Below are positions 39,183-48,318 of a stretch of 64,000 nucleotides of DNA, in pieces; the stretch's first letter is position 1; each line of letters begins with the position of its first letter. A program made the translations under genes and the position numbers. Under the pieces are notes generated by a model that was given only the letters and a program-made list of their open reading frames with translations, ran no database searches and was not told the DNA's origin. This stretch comes from Serratia rhizosphaerae (GTDB lineage Bacteria; Pseudomonadota; Gammaproteobacteria; Enterobacterales; Enterobacteriaceae): NCBI RefSeq assembly GCF_009817885.1, contig NZ_CP041764.1, forward strand, positions 2,294,001 through 2,358,000. The letters run 5' to 3'.

Positions 39183-41225
39183 ATGAGCAAAACGGGAAAA
39201 GTAATCAGCGGGATCGGCGGCGTTGTGCTGCTGGTGATTGTGGCGCTGGTGGTCTTTATCACCACCTTCGACTGGAACCGCCTTAAGCCGACGATTAATG
39301 ACAAAGTCTCTGCCGAGCTGCAGCGGCCCTTCGCCATCCGCGGCGATCTTGGCGTGGATTGGCAGCGTAAAAAGGAAGAGGGCGGCTGGCGCGCCTGGGT
39401 GCCGTGGCCGTACATTCATGCGCAAGATATTGTACTGGGCAATCCGGAAAATATTCCCGGCGATCGTATGGTCAGCCTGCAACGTGTCGAACTCAGCATC
39501 GCTCCCCTGGCGCTGTTACATAAAGAGGTGCTGATCCCGCGCATCTGGCTGCAGCGGCCCGACGCACGGTTACAGCGTCTGGCCAACGGCGAGAATAACT
39601 GGACGTTCAACCTTGCCGGCGGTGGGCAGGATGACCAGAGCGCGGCGTCAGACTGGTCGGTGAATATTCACGATATCGTGTTCGATCGCGGCCAGATAGC
39701 GTTTAAGGACGCTACGCTGAAGGCGGATTTCCAGGCGACGATCGACCCGCTGGGCAAGCCGCTGCCATTTAGCCAGGTCACCGGCAAGAAGGAGGAGGGC
39801 CAGGTCATTACGCCGGACTATGTATTCGGCTGGCAGGTAAAAGGCAAATACAACGGCGAACCGCTGAGCGGCAGCGGTAAGATCGGCGGCATGTTGTCGT
39901 TACAGAATGCCGGCCTGCCGTTCCCGCTGCAGGCTGATATACGCTCCGGCGCGACCCGCGTGGCGGTAGCGGGCACCTTGACCGACCCGTTAAATCTCGG
40001 CGGGCTGGATCTACAGCTGAAGTTTTCCGGCGACAGTCTGGGCAATCTGTATGGCCTGACCGGCGTGCTGTTGCCCAATACGCCGCCGTATGCCACCGAC
40101 GGACATCTGACGGCCCGTTTGCATGAAAAGGGCGGCGCGGTTTATCGCTATCAAAATTTCAGCGGCAAGATTGGCGACAGCGATATCCACGGCGATCTGC
40201 GCTATGTCGCCAGCCGGCCGCGGCCGAGCCTGAGCGGTAATGTGCTCTCTAAACAGCTGCGCTTCGCCGATCTGGCGCCGCTGATCGGCGCTGACAGCAA
40301 TGCAGCCAAGGCCGGCCGCGGTGAGAAAACGCGGCAGCCGGCGGATAAGGCGTTGCCGGTCGCAACGTTTGCCACCCAAAGCTGGGGCGTGATGAACGCC
40401 GACGTCAAATTTACCGCCAAACGTATTGAGCATGGCGATGCCTTACCGTTAAGCGATCTGTACACCCATCTGCGGCTGGAGAACGGCGTGATTTTGCTGG
40501 ACCCGCTGCGCTTTGGCGTGGCGGGCGGCAACCTGAATTCAACCGTGCGGCTGGATGGCAGCAAGCAGCCGATGCGTGGGCGGATGGATATGCACGCCCG
40601 CAATTTCCAGTTGAAGAAACTGCTGCCGAATGTGGAATCGATGAAGCGCAGTCTGGGAGAACTGAACGGGGATGCGAAGTTAACCGGCAGCGGCAACTCG
40701 GTGGCGGCGCTGTTGGGCAGCAGCAGCGGCGATCTGCGTCTGCTGGTTAACGACGGCATGATCAGCCGCAGCCTGATGGAAATTCTGGGCCTCAACGTTG
40801 GTAATTATCTGGTGGCGCAGATTTTCGGCGATGACGAAGTGGGCATCAACTGCGCGGCGGCGGACGTTGGCATACGCAGCGGCGTGGCTGCGCCGCGGCT
40901 GTTTGTGTTCGATACCGAGAACGCCATCATCAATATTACCGGCAACGCCAACTTCGCCAGCGAACGGCTGGATCTGTCCATCGATCCGGAGAGTAAGGGC
41001 ATGCGCGTGCTGACACTGCGCTCGCCGCTGTATGTGAAAGGCACCTTTAAGCATCCGGACGCCGGCGTGAAAGCCGGGCCGCTGATTGCGCGCGGAGCGG
41101 CGGCCGTGGCGCTGGGCGTGGTGGTGACGCCGGCCGCTGCCCTGTTGGCGCTGATGTCGCCCAGCGACGGCGCCGATAGCAACCAGTGTGGGCAGGTGCT
41201 CAAGCAGATGAAGAAGAAAAAGTAA
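39183..41225 (+). CDS. yhjG: AsmA family protein YhjG
   Basis: Membrane-anchored periplasmic protein of 680 residues. The N-terminal TM helix is at about 9-29, followed by an AsmA domain (FDWNRLKPTINDKVSAEL, then RPFAIRGDLGVDW) and a C-terminal AsmA_2 region containing GNSVAALLGSSSGDLRLLVNDG. It is close to E. coli YhjG over its full length. AsmA-like proteins are thought to help phospholipid transport or outer-membrane assembly, but the role of YhjG itself is not established. It is divergent from kdgK and convergent with cdh. The E. coli neighbour pdeH is absent here. Confidence 0.92.
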   Translation: MSKTGKVISGIGGVVLLVIVALVVFITTFDWNRLKPTINDKVSAELQRPFAIRGDLGVDWQRKKEEGGWRAWVPWPYIHAQDIVLGNPENIPGDRMVSLQRVELSIAPLALLHKEVLIPRIWLQRPDARLQRLANGENNWTFNLAGGGQDDQSAASDWSVNIHDIVFDRGQIAFKDATLKADFQATIDPLGKPLPFSQVTGKKEEGQVITPDYVFGWQVKGKYNGEPLSGSGKIGGMLSLQNAGLPFPLQADIRSGATRVAVAGTLTDPLNLGGLDLQLKFSGDSLGNLYGLTGVLLPNTPPYATDGHLTARLHEKGGAVYRYQNFSGKIGDSDIHGDLRYVASRPRPSLSGNVLSKQLRFADLAPLIGADSNAAKAGRGEKTRQPADKALPVATFATQSWGVMNADVKFTAKRIEHGDALPLSDLYTHLRLENGVILLDPLRFGVAGGNLNSTVRLDGSKQPMRGRMDMHARNFQLKKLLPNVESMKRSLGELNGDAKLTGSGNSVAALLGSSSGDLRLLVNDGMISRSLMEILGLNVGNYLVAQIFGDDEVGINCAAADVGIRSGVAAPRLFVFDTENAIINITGNANFASERLDLSIDPESKGMRVLTLRSPLYVKGTFKHPDAGVKAGPLIARGAAAVALGVVVTPAAALLALMSPSDGADSNQCGQVLKQMKKKK

Positions 41226-41232
41226 CCGCGCC

Positions 41233-41997
41233 TCAGGGGCGCGGCTGCAGCAGCGTACAGTCGTGGTCCTGAAGCTCCTCCGCCGAGGCCAGGTTGAGGC
41301 GCAGCAGATTGCGTTCGGTGGCCAGCAGCAGAAAATCACCGTTTGGCAAGGCGGTCATCGCCAGGCCGTAGCGGCCCATCTGTTGGCTGGCTCCGGCGAC
41401 GCCGCTCGCCAGCAGGCGAAACGCCCCCTGCTGTGCCAGCTCGCCCGGCGTCACCCGCCGTACCAGATAGTCGTGTTGCAACAACCCGCCGGGCAGCGGC
41501 TGCCAGCGTGGGGTGAAGGTTTGTTCTGCCTGCGCCAGACGGCTTTTCACCGTCGGCGCCAGGCAGGATATATGGATATGCAGCTGGTTTTGCGTGCGGC
41601 CATATTCGGAATTGATGGCCAGCGAAATTGCCGCGTCGTCGATAGGTTTACCGTATTTTTCCGTCATAAAGCGGCGTGCCTGCCAGGCCAGCAGAAAGAA
41701 GTTGGGCGCCGTCGGTGTCAGCAGCTCCGGGCTCTCAATGCCGGTGATTTTTGCCGTCGGCATCAGCAGGTACTGCAACGGGCCATTACGATCTTTAAAC
41801 ACCACGGCGCCGTGCTGCGGGTCGACCTGCGCGCAGGGCGCCGGGTTGTTGTGTTGTTGCTGATTCGGCAGACATTGTTGGCTGACGATGCGCCACAGTG
41901 CGTCGGGATGCGCGGGCTTCAGCCAGAGATAGAGCGCAAGAATAACCAGCGCCAATAGGATGAGCAGCAGTAATAGCCGGCGGCGCAGTGTCATCAT
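41233..41997 (-). CDS. cdh: CDP-diacylglycerol pyrophosphatase
   Basis: Membrane-bound enzyme that splits CDP-diacylglycerol into phosphatidate and CMP. The 254-residue protein has an N-terminal membrane anchor (about 6-26), then a HIT-like catalytic domain with the histidine motif HIHISC near residue 138 and the YGLAM segment near 212, as in E. coli Cdh (251 residues). Its stop lies 7 bases from that of convergent yhjG. In E. coli cdh is in another part of the chromosome, so its place here is a local difference. Confidence 0.93.
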   Translation of the reverse strand: MMTLRRRLLLLLILLALVILALYLWLKPAHPDALWRIVSQQCLPNQQQHNNPAPCAQVDPQHGAVVFKDRNGPLQYLLMPTAKITGIESPELLTPTAPNFFLLAWQARRFMTEKYGKPIDDAAISLAINSEYGRTQNQLHIHISCLAPTVKSRLAQAEQTFTPRWQPLPGGLLQHDYLVRRVTPGELAQQGAFRLLASGVAGASQQMGRYGLAMTALPNGDFLLLATERNLLRLNLASAEELQDHDCTLLQPRP

Positions 41998-42094
41998 CGG
42001 TATCCGAATTGGGAATATTGGGAATAAAGAAGGCAGGATAAACGCTTTTGATGACAGAAAACAGCGGCCCGCACGGTGCGGGCCGCAGAGGCGG

Positions 42095-43417
42095 TTACAG
42101 CGACTGGTGGCGGGTTTCTTTCATCAAAAGCAGGGCAAGCAGCGTCAGCGTCGCCATTGCTGCCAGATACATCCCGACGTAGAACAGGCCATAGTTGGCG
42201 TTCAGCCAGGTGGCGATATAGGGCGCGACCGACGCGCCAAGAATCGAGGCGACGTTGTAGGAGAAAGAAGCCCCGGTATAGCGCACTTCGGTCGGGAACA
42301 ACTCCGGCAGCAGCGCGCCCATCGGGCCGAAGGTCAGCCCCATAATGCTCAGACCACACAGCAGGAAAGCCATCACCAGCGCCTGATTGCCAGAGCCGAG
42401 CATGGTCGGGAACAGAAAGGCGAAGCCGATCATCAGCAGCGTAATCACCACCATGGTTTTACGACGGCCGTAGGCGTCCGCCAGCAGGCCGGCGATAGGC
42501 ACCATCACGCCAAAACCGATCACCGCCAGCATCAGCATCCACAGGAAACTTTCCCGTGAGTAGCCGAGGCCTAACGGTTGTGCGGCAGTGCCGTAGGTCA
42601 TGGAGTAGACGGTCATCAGATAGAACAGCGTATAGGTCGCCAGCATAATGAAGGTGCCCAGGATGGTGACCTTCAGATGTTTGCTGAGCAGGGTGCCGAG
42701 CGGGATTTTCACCTGCTTGCCGGCCTTCACCGCTTTGGCGAACACCGGCGTTTCATGCAGGGATACGCGCACGTACAGGCCGATCAACACCAGCACCGCG
42801 GAAAGGATAAACGGCAGGCGCCAGCCCCACTCCATAAACTGTTGGTCGGTCAGCAGCCAGGAGAGCAGCAGGAAGGTGCCGTTGGCGAAGAAAAAGCCGA
42901 TCGGCGCGCCCAGCTGCGGGAAGGAGCCGTACAGCGCGCGTTTGCGCGGCGGGGCGTTTTCGGTCGCCAGCAGCGCCGCGCCGCCCCATTCACCGCCGAG
43001 CCCCAACCCCTGGCCAAAACGCGCCAGCGCCAGCAGCAGCGGGGCGAAGATGCCGATAGTTTCATAGCTCGGCAGCAGCCCGATCAACACGGTGGAAATG
43101 CCCATGGTCAGCAGCGAGGCGACCAACGTAGCCTTACGCCCGACGCGATCGCCAAAGTGGCCGAAGAGCGCTGAGCCGATCGGGCGGGCGACGAAGGCGA
43201 CGGCGAAGGTCGCCAGCGACTGCAGGGTGGCGGTGGTGGGATCGCCCTGCGGGAAAAAGATATGCGGAAACACCAACACCGCGGCGGTGGCATAGATGTA
43301 GAAGTCGAAGAATTCGATAGCGGTGCCGATCAGCGAAGCGACCAGCACTTTTCCCCGGGAATTGATTGGTGCGGACGCATCGTTGGCGTCGGCGGATGTT
43401 GTGATGGTGGCTTGCAT
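42095..43417 (-). CDS. yhjE: MFS metabolite:H+ symporter YhjE
   Basis: Inner-membrane transporter of the metabolite:proton symporter (ProP/ShiA-like) family, 440 residues with 12 predicted TM segments. The start GTAIEFFDFYIYATAAVLVFP, the loop GHFGDRVGRK after TM2, and LGGEWGGAALLATE in TM5 region are the family's signatures. It lies between cdh and yhjD on the same strand, matching the E. coli yhjD-yhjE-yhjG order, so I use the symbol yhjE. The substrate is unknown. Confidence 0.9.
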   Translation of the reverse strand: MQATITTSADANDASAPINSRGKVLVASLIGTAIEFFDFYIYATAAVLVFPHIFFPQGDPTTATLQSLATFAVAFVARPIGSALFGHFGDRVGRKATLVASLLTMGISTVLIGLLPSYETIGIFAPLLLALARFGQGLGLGGEWGGAALLATENAPPRKRALYGSFPQLGAPIGFFFANGTFLLLSWLLTDQQFMEWGWRLPFILSAVLVLIGLYVRVSLHETPVFAKAVKAGKQVKIPLGTLLSKHLKVTILGTFIMLATYTLFYLMTVYSMTYGTAAQPLGLGYSRESFLWMLMLAVIGFGVMVPIAGLLADAYGRRKTMVVITLLMIGFAFLFPTMLGSGNQALVMAFLLCGLSIMGLTFGPMGALLPELFPTEVRYTGASFSYNVASILGASVAPYIATWLNANYGLFYVGMYLAAMATLTLLALLLMKETRHQSL

Positions 43418-43759
43418 AGTTATTTCTTATGTTTTCATTATGTAAAAGGCCATCTTATGCCACAGCAAAACCCCTTTTCAATGGCGTAACTTTGTACAAT
43501 GCGGGAAATAAATGCTTAATAAGATTAAAGTTTTACCTTTGCGTTTATCTGTGGAGTTTAACGTCACAAAAATAAGGCAAAGCAGTGGGAATGGCTGGAA
43601 AAGGCGGAAAGAAAAGTAGATGGGTAGTGTGTTGTGCTGCTTTTGGCTGAACCGTCAGCCGTTAGTTAGATTTATATTCTGATATCTGCGCGCTTATTTG
43701 GCATAAAAAACCGGTCATAGGCTGATGACCGGTATATTCATGCGATTGGCCGACTGCCT
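43418..43759. other. yhjE-yhjD intergenic region
   Basis: 342 bases with no gene seen. It holds the yhjD terminator near 43705-43733 and must hold the yhjE promoter on the minus strand. Confidence 0.6.
43705..43733 (-). terminator. Intrinsic terminator after yhjD
   Basis: ACCGGTCAT and ATGACCGGT form a 9-bp stem with a 6-base loop; on the minus strand the stem is followed by TTTTTTATG. Confidence 0.85.
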
Positions 43760-44767
43760 TTATGGTTTGGTCGATGGTGATTTATCGTCCTTATACTGCG
43801 CGGTGGCGATCCAGGCAGCGCAAAACAGCGTCAGGCGGGCAAAAAAGTAGAAGAAGGCCATCAGGCCGATCACCGATCCAAATGCCGCGCCGGACGGGGA
43901 TTTTGCCACCTGCGGCAGCGTCATGGTCATCACGAACTTGATCACTTCAAAGCCGATGGCGGCCATCAGCGTGCCGCGGAACAGCGCTTTCTTATTGGGT
44001 TTGTGGCGCGGCAGCATCCAGAAAATCCACAGGAACAGCAGATAGTTGGCGAAGATGGAGATGGACAGTGCAATCAGCGTCATCGCCGGGCGCAGCCAGT
44101 CGATGCCGTCCAGCCCCAGCGCGCGCACGATGGCCGCCTGCGCCGAACCGGCGATCGAGGTCAGCGACAGCGTGACGATCAGCGCCACCACCAGACCGGT
44201 CAGCGAGATAACGTCGCGGGTGTATTTAAAGTAAATTTTTTCCTGATCCTGCGGATTACGCTCCCAGACGTCGCGCGACTGGGCGCGAATCGCTTCGCGC
44301 AGGTTGCCCATCCAGCTAATGCCGGAGTAGAGCGCCAGCGCCAACCCCGTCAGGCCGACGGTGGTGCGCTGCTGGATGGCGGTATTGACGGTATTTTTCA
44401 GCGTATTGGCCAGCGTTGGGTCGCTGATGCTGCCGACAATTTTGTTGATAAGCTCGGTCAGCAGGTCCTGATTAGAGGCCAGTACAAAGCCTACCGCGGC
44501 GAACGACACCATCAGAATGGGGATCAGCGACAGGAAAGAGAAGTAGGTAATGGCGGCGCCGAACTGGCTGCCCAGCCGGTCGTTAAAGCGCTCGGCCGCG
44601 CGCAGCAGGTGGGCGATACCCGGTCTGGCCTTGATATGCTCAACCAGACGGGAAAAGCCGGAGATGCCCTTGTCAATTTTGTGGTTCCCGGTCTTGATGT
44701 CGATCAGCGGCTTGGCTGATTCTTCCGTTTGGCGCTGCTGGGGAGTGTTCTCAGATCCTGTAGGCAT
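43760..44767 (-). CDS. yhjD: YhjD family inner-membrane protein (YihY/BrkB-like)
   Basis: Integral membrane protein of 335 residues related to YihY and BrkB. After a soluble N-terminal stretch of about 70 residues it has six hydrophobic segments, beginning with FGAAITYFSFLSLIPILMVSF near residue 95. Very similar to E. coli YhjD (337 residues), in which a mutation lets lipid IVA-only cells live, pointing to a link with lipid A transport. It is divergent from spy and has its own terminator. Confidence 0.92.
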   Translation of the reverse strand: MPTGSENTPQQRQTEESAKPLIDIKTGNHKIDKGISGFSRLVEHIKARPGIAHLLRAAERFNDRLGSQFGAAITYFSFLSLIPILMVSFAAVGFVLASNQDLLTELINKIVGSISDPTLANTLKNTVNTAIQQRTTVGLTGLALALYSGISWMGNLREAIRAQSRDVWERNPQDQEKIYFKYTRDVISLTGLVVALIVTLSLTSIAGSAQAAIVRALGLDGIDWLRPAMTLIALSISIFANYLLFLWIFWMLPRHKPNKKALFRGTLMAAIGFEVIKFVMTMTLPQVAKSPSGAAFGSVIGLMAFFYFFARLTLFCAAWIATAQYKDDKSPSTKP

Positions 44768-45172
44768 TACTCACGCTTTCCTTATATAAAAACCTATAAC
44801 CTTCACCATTATAGCTAAACCGGCCATGGATTTGACCCCGATGCAGGGAATTGACGTATTTCCCGGCTTCACGCGTGCCAGCGCGCAAAAAAGGGATGAA
44901 AGCCGGCCGCTAATGTAAATTCGACTGCGTAATTAATCAGCGCGTGTTACCTTATTTACCATGGTTTTTTTTCGTTATGGGTTAAATCTTGTCAAAGGGC
45001 AGACGCTATCTCCATAATTTGCTCATAATTGATGAATAAATCCTTTTTTGGTTTTAAAAAGTTTACACTCCTTCGCATTAATCTATATTCCTGGGCCTAT
45101 TATTATCTCCGACGACACGATGAGCCTGTTAAGTACAGCGCTCCTGATAAAGAATATTTTAAGGAAATAATT
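44768..45172. other. yhjD-spy intergenic region
   Basis: 405 AT-rich bases with no gene seen. It should contain the divergent promoters. GTTAC-CTTA-TTTAC at 44946-44958 resembles a CpxR box (TTTAC-N5-TTTAC) but with one base less spacing; spy is a Cpx/Bae target in E. coli. Not conclusive. Confidence 0.4.
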
Positions 45173-45658
45173 ATGCGTAAACTGACTGCTTTATTTGTTG
45201 CCTCTACCCTGGCGCTGGGTTCTGCTTCTATGGCTTTTGCGGCCGATACCGCCACCACCGCGGCAGCAGATAGCGCGCCGATGAAAATGATGCACCACAA
45301 GGGGAAAGGCGGCCCGTTCGCGGGGCTGAACCTGACCGAGCAGCAGCGCCAGCAAATGCGCGACATTATGAAAGAAGCGCACCAGAATCGCGGTCATGGC
45401 ATGAAAGAACAGCGTCAGGCGCTGCATACGTTAGTGGCCTCCGACAGCTTTGATGAAGCCAAAGCCAAAGCGCAAATTGACACTATCAGCAAAGCGCAGT
45501 CCGAACGCATGCTGGCGCGCGCCAAGGCTGAAAATAAAATGTATAACCTGTTAACGCCAGAACAGAAAAAACAATACAATGAGAATTATCAGAAACACGA
45601 AAAGAAAATGATGGAGCACATGAATAAAATGAAAGCGCAGCACGAGGCTGCCGAGTAA
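45173..45658 (+). CDS. spy: ATP-independent periplasmic chaperone Spy
   Basis: Periplasmic chaperone that prevents aggregation of unfolded envelope proteins, part of the Cpx and Bae stress regulons in E. coli. The 161-residue precursor has a signal peptide ending at MAFA-ADT (23-24). The mature protein carries the two LTxxQ motifs of the CpxP/Spy family (LTEQQ near 56, LTPEQ near 129), and is rich in Lys, Gln and Met. The first 17 residues are identical in pattern to E. coli Spy (MRKLTALFVASTLALG). ATG 45173 follows AAGGAA; an in-frame ATG at 45029 is too far upstream. Confidence 0.93.
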   Translation: MRKLTALFVASTLALGSASMAFAADTATTAAADSAPMKMMHHKGKGGPFAGLNLTEQQRQQMRDIMKEAHQNRGHGMKEQRQALHTLVASDSFDEAKAKAQIDTISKAQSERMLARAKAENKMYNLLTPEQKKQYNENYQKHEKKMMEHMNKMKAQHEAAE

Positions 45659-45683
45659 TTAATAGTGTGATGTGCGAAATAAC

Positions 45684-45710
45684 AAGGCCAGATTTTTCTG
45701 GCCTTTTTTT
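45684..45710 (+). terminator. Intrinsic terminator after spy
   Basis: AAGGCCAG and CTGGCCTT with a short AT loop, followed by TTTTT. Ends the spy transcript before the convergent UPF0261 gene. Confidence 0.85.
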
Positions 45711-45751
45711 ATATTTTTTTGCCATGCGCCATCCTGGCGAGAACAATGGCC

Positions 45752-46978
45752 TCAGTGCTTTTTTTTCACCGTGGTGATGTCATGAAACTGCGCCACCACA
45801 ATGTCGGCAAACCGTGCGTCGTTGATGTGATAGGGCGTTTTAATCAGCCGGCGTCGCGTGGTCTGCACCAGAGTTTGTTCCAGCGCGTCGGTAAAGGCGC
45901 GCAGCGCCAGCGGATCCCAAAACGGTTGGCCGGGGGCATCCAGCGAGGAGACTCCGCCCTCCGGGATGACGAAGCGAATCTCTCCCGGGCAGGCATTCAG
46001 CTTTTTGCCAATCCAACGCCCGATATGGGCATTTTCCTCAGCGGTGGTGCGCATCAGCGTCACCTGGGTATTGTGGTTATAAAAATGTCGGTCGGCATAG
46101 CGTGCCGGAATGGTTTTGGGATGGCCGAAATTAATCATATCCATGGCGCCGCAGGACAGCACGCAGGGAATACCGGTGCGGGCAATAGCGCCAAAACGGT
46201 CTTCGTTACAGGCCAGTACGCCGTCGAACAGATAATCGCCTACCTCGGTGGTGGTCAGATCCAATACCGCATTCAATAGCTGGCTGTCGATCAGTTTTTC
46301 CATGGCCTGTCCACCGCTGCCGGTGGCGTGAAACACCAGGCAGTCCCATTGCGCCTCAATGGCGCGGGTCACGGCCTGGATACACGGCGTTGTCACGCCA
46401 AACATGGTCAAACCGGTGGCGGGCTTGCTGAGTACGTCTTCATCGGTATGGAAACGCACCGCACCGGCGATCTGGTGTGCGGCATTACCCAGCACCTTAC
46501 GTGAAATGCGGTTCAGGCCGGCAATGTCGGTCACGGAATACAGCATAGCGATATCGCTGGCGCCGACGTAACCGGAAACGTCCCCGGCAGCCATACTGGA
46601 GACCATCAGCTTGGGCAGACCGATAGGCAACTGCTGCATTGCCGGCGTGATCATGGCGGTGCCGCCGGACCCGCCCATACCCAACAGAGCGGCGACATCG
46701 TTGCGCGACAGCATAAAGCGTTCGAAAGCGATAGCCATGGCGGCGATAGCCTGACCACGGTTATGACAAAAGACGGCGGTTGCGCCTTCTGGATGAAAAG
46801 CGGCTACGTCGGCCGCCGAAATGTCGGCCGGGTAGCGTGCGGGCATGTCGTGAGTGGAAAGATCGACGGTGATGGTGGGTAAACCGAGGCTGTCAATCAA
46901 ACCGCGCACATACGCCAACTCTTGTCCTTTGGTATCTGCTGTGGTAGCAATATAGACAAAGGTTGGGGTATTTCTCAT
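45752..46978 (-). CDS. UPF0261 / Tm-1-like ATP-binding domain protein
   Basis: The 408-residue protein belongs to the UPF0261 family, whose two domains resemble the plant antiviral protein Tm-1. Visible family features are the N-terminal YIATTADTKGQEL, the glycine-rich LLGMGGSGGTAMITPAMQ near residue 100, and VFHATGSGGQAMEKLID near 215, all probable nucleotide-binding loops. No enzyme activity is established. In many genomes it is paired with a second gene of the phosphoenolpyruvate-hydrolase-like TIM-barrel type; that partner is absent here. It faces a TetR regulator across two palindromes, so that regulator probably controls it. Confidence 0.9.
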   Translation of the reverse strand: MRNTPTFVYIATTADTKGQELAYVRGLIDSLGLPTITVDLSTHDMPARYPADISAADVAAFHPEGATAVFCHNRGQAIAAMAIAFERFMLSRNDVAALLGMGGSGGTAMITPAMQQLPIGLPKLMVSSMAAGDVSGYVGASDIAMLYSVTDIAGLNRISRKVLGNAAHQIAGAVRFHTDEDVLSKPATGLTMFGVTTPCIQAVTRAIEAQWDCLVFHATGSGGQAMEKLIDSQLLNAVLDLTTTEVGDYLFDGVLACNEDRFGAIARTGIPCVLSCGAMDMINFGHPKTIPARYADRHFYNHNTQVTLMRTTAEENAHIGRWIGKKLNACPGEIRFVIPEGGVSSLDAPGQPFWDPLALRAFTDALEQTLVQTTRRRLIKTPYHINDARFADIVVAQFHDITTVKKKH

Positions 46979-47102
46979 CGTCTGTTCCTGAAAAAAGGTC
47001 GGCTATGAGGGCCGAACTGGTTGTTTCTAATGATAACTTATAATATTAATTTGGAACCCTGGTGTTGGTACAATAAGATGCAGCCGATGAATTTGTATAC
47101 AT

Positions 47103-47122
47103 AATGAGACGGCAGTGTCATT
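47103..47122. promoter_or_regulatory. Palindromic operator 1 between UPF0261 gene and tetR-type gene
   Basis: AATGAGAC-GGCA-GTGTCATT, a 20-base palindrome with one mismatched pair. It shares its left arm exactly with operator 2, 43 bases away centre to centre. Confidence 0.65.
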
Positions 47123-47145
47123 TATGCAAGCCTTTTTTGATGATA

Positions 47146-47165
47146 AATGAGACTAGGGTCTCATT
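47146..47165. promoter_or_regulatory. Palindromic operator 2 between UPF0261 gene and tetR-type gene
   Basis: AATGAGAC-TAGG-GTCTCATT, a perfect 8-bp palindrome with a 4-base centre. Together with operator 1 it suggests the consensus AATGAGAC-N4-GTSTCATT. The following T-run could suggest a terminator, but no upstream gene would need one here. Confidence 0.65.
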
Positions 47166-47232
47166 TTTTGTATTTATAGTTCGCTTTTGCGACGCTGGAA
47201 GGGCCAGGATCCTGCCAGTCAGGTTTTTCATT

Positions 47233-47898
47233 ATGCCGCCTGTGAGCCGGCATGATTTGTGTGAGGTCGATGTGTCGCTATCCGCTTTTCCCGCACCGCG
47301 GGATGAACCCCTAACCCATACGCGCGCCAGAACGCGCAAATTGCTGCTTGCCAGCGCGATGGAACTGTACGATGACGGCGCGTTCCCGTCGATAACCGAA
47401 CTGGCGGCCCATGCCCAGGTATCCCGCGCTACCGCCTATCGCTATTTTCCGACGCAAAGCGCCCTGATTACCGCCGTGGTGGCTGAAAGTCTGGGGCCGA
47501 TTTTGCAGTGGGAACCGCATGATGATGATGCGTTGCTGCGTATCCAGCAGCTGCTGGCCTTTGCTTACCCGCAAATGGAGCAGCATGAAGGCGCGCTGCG
47601 CGCAGCGTTGCAACTCTCTTTGCAGCAGTGGGCCAATGCTACGCCGGGGGAGAAATTCGTGCGTGGTAACCGTAAACGCCTGCTGAAATTGGCGGTGGAG
47701 CCATTGCAGGATAAATTGCCTCCGGAGGCGCTACAGCGCGTGATCCACGCTTTCTCACTGATTTACGGTTCAGAGGTTTTCCTAGTGTTGAAAGATATTT
47801 GGGGATTGGAGCTGAGCGGTATTCAAGACGTTACGCAGTGGATGGCGAAGGCGATTATTCGTCAGGCCGAAGAAGATGTGCGCAACAGCAAAAAATAA
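47233..47898 (+). CDS. TetR-family transcriptional regulator
   Basis: The 221-residue product has a TetR helix-turn-helix at about 40-70 (SITELAAHAQVSRATAYRYFPTQ) and a helical ligand domain without recognisable specificity. I used ATG 47233; GTG 47272, preceded by GAGG at 5 bases, would give a product 13 residues shorter and is equally plausible. An ATG at 47104 would place the start inside operator 1 and is unlikely. It is divergent from the UPF0261 gene with two matching palindromes between, so it probably represses that gene and itself. Confidence 0.88.
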   Translation: MPPVSRHDLCEVDVSLSAFPAPRDEPLTHTRARTRKLLLASAMELYDDGAFPSITELAAHAQVSRATAYRYFPTQSALITAVVAESLGPILQWEPHDDDALLRIQQLLAFAYPQMEQHEGALRAALQLSLQQWANATPGEKFVRGNRKRLLKLAVEPLQDKLPPEALQRVIHAFSLIYGSEVFLVLKDIWGLELSGIQDVTQWMAKAIIRQAEEDVRNSKK

Positions 47899-48318
47899 CC
47901 AGCAGGATAATCCATTTTTAGCGTGATGCCGGCGTTGAATGTAGAATTATTCACTAAATGAATAGGCTATGTAGTTATAGTTTTTACTGATAATTACTAA
48001 CGTCATATGCTGTCTTTGCCGCGTTCCAGACAGATAATTTGTACACAAATTATTTATCAATTCATTAATAATCATATCATTAGGTTTTAATCTATTCCCG
48101 GGGAATGAGATTAATGCCATGACCTAATGAGTATCTCTCAGTTTTTACCTCTCTTTCCTCTTCCCTGCCAGCGGAATATTTTTTCGTAATGACGTTTGTC
48201 GTCGTTTTTTGCCTGCCGGGCGAAGTGACCATTGTTGTGCTTTATTTATTTGGTGTTACAGAAACGTAATACATAAAACCAATAAAACATTTGCAAACAA
48301 CAATGGACGGTATCTGGG
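47899..48318. other. Intergenic region upstream of the protease pair
   Basis: 420 AT-rich bases, clearly lower in GC than its neighbours. No ORF or RNA gene is recognisable. It must hold the promoter of the first autotransporter; the AT-richness would suit H-NS silencing. Confidence 0.5.
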
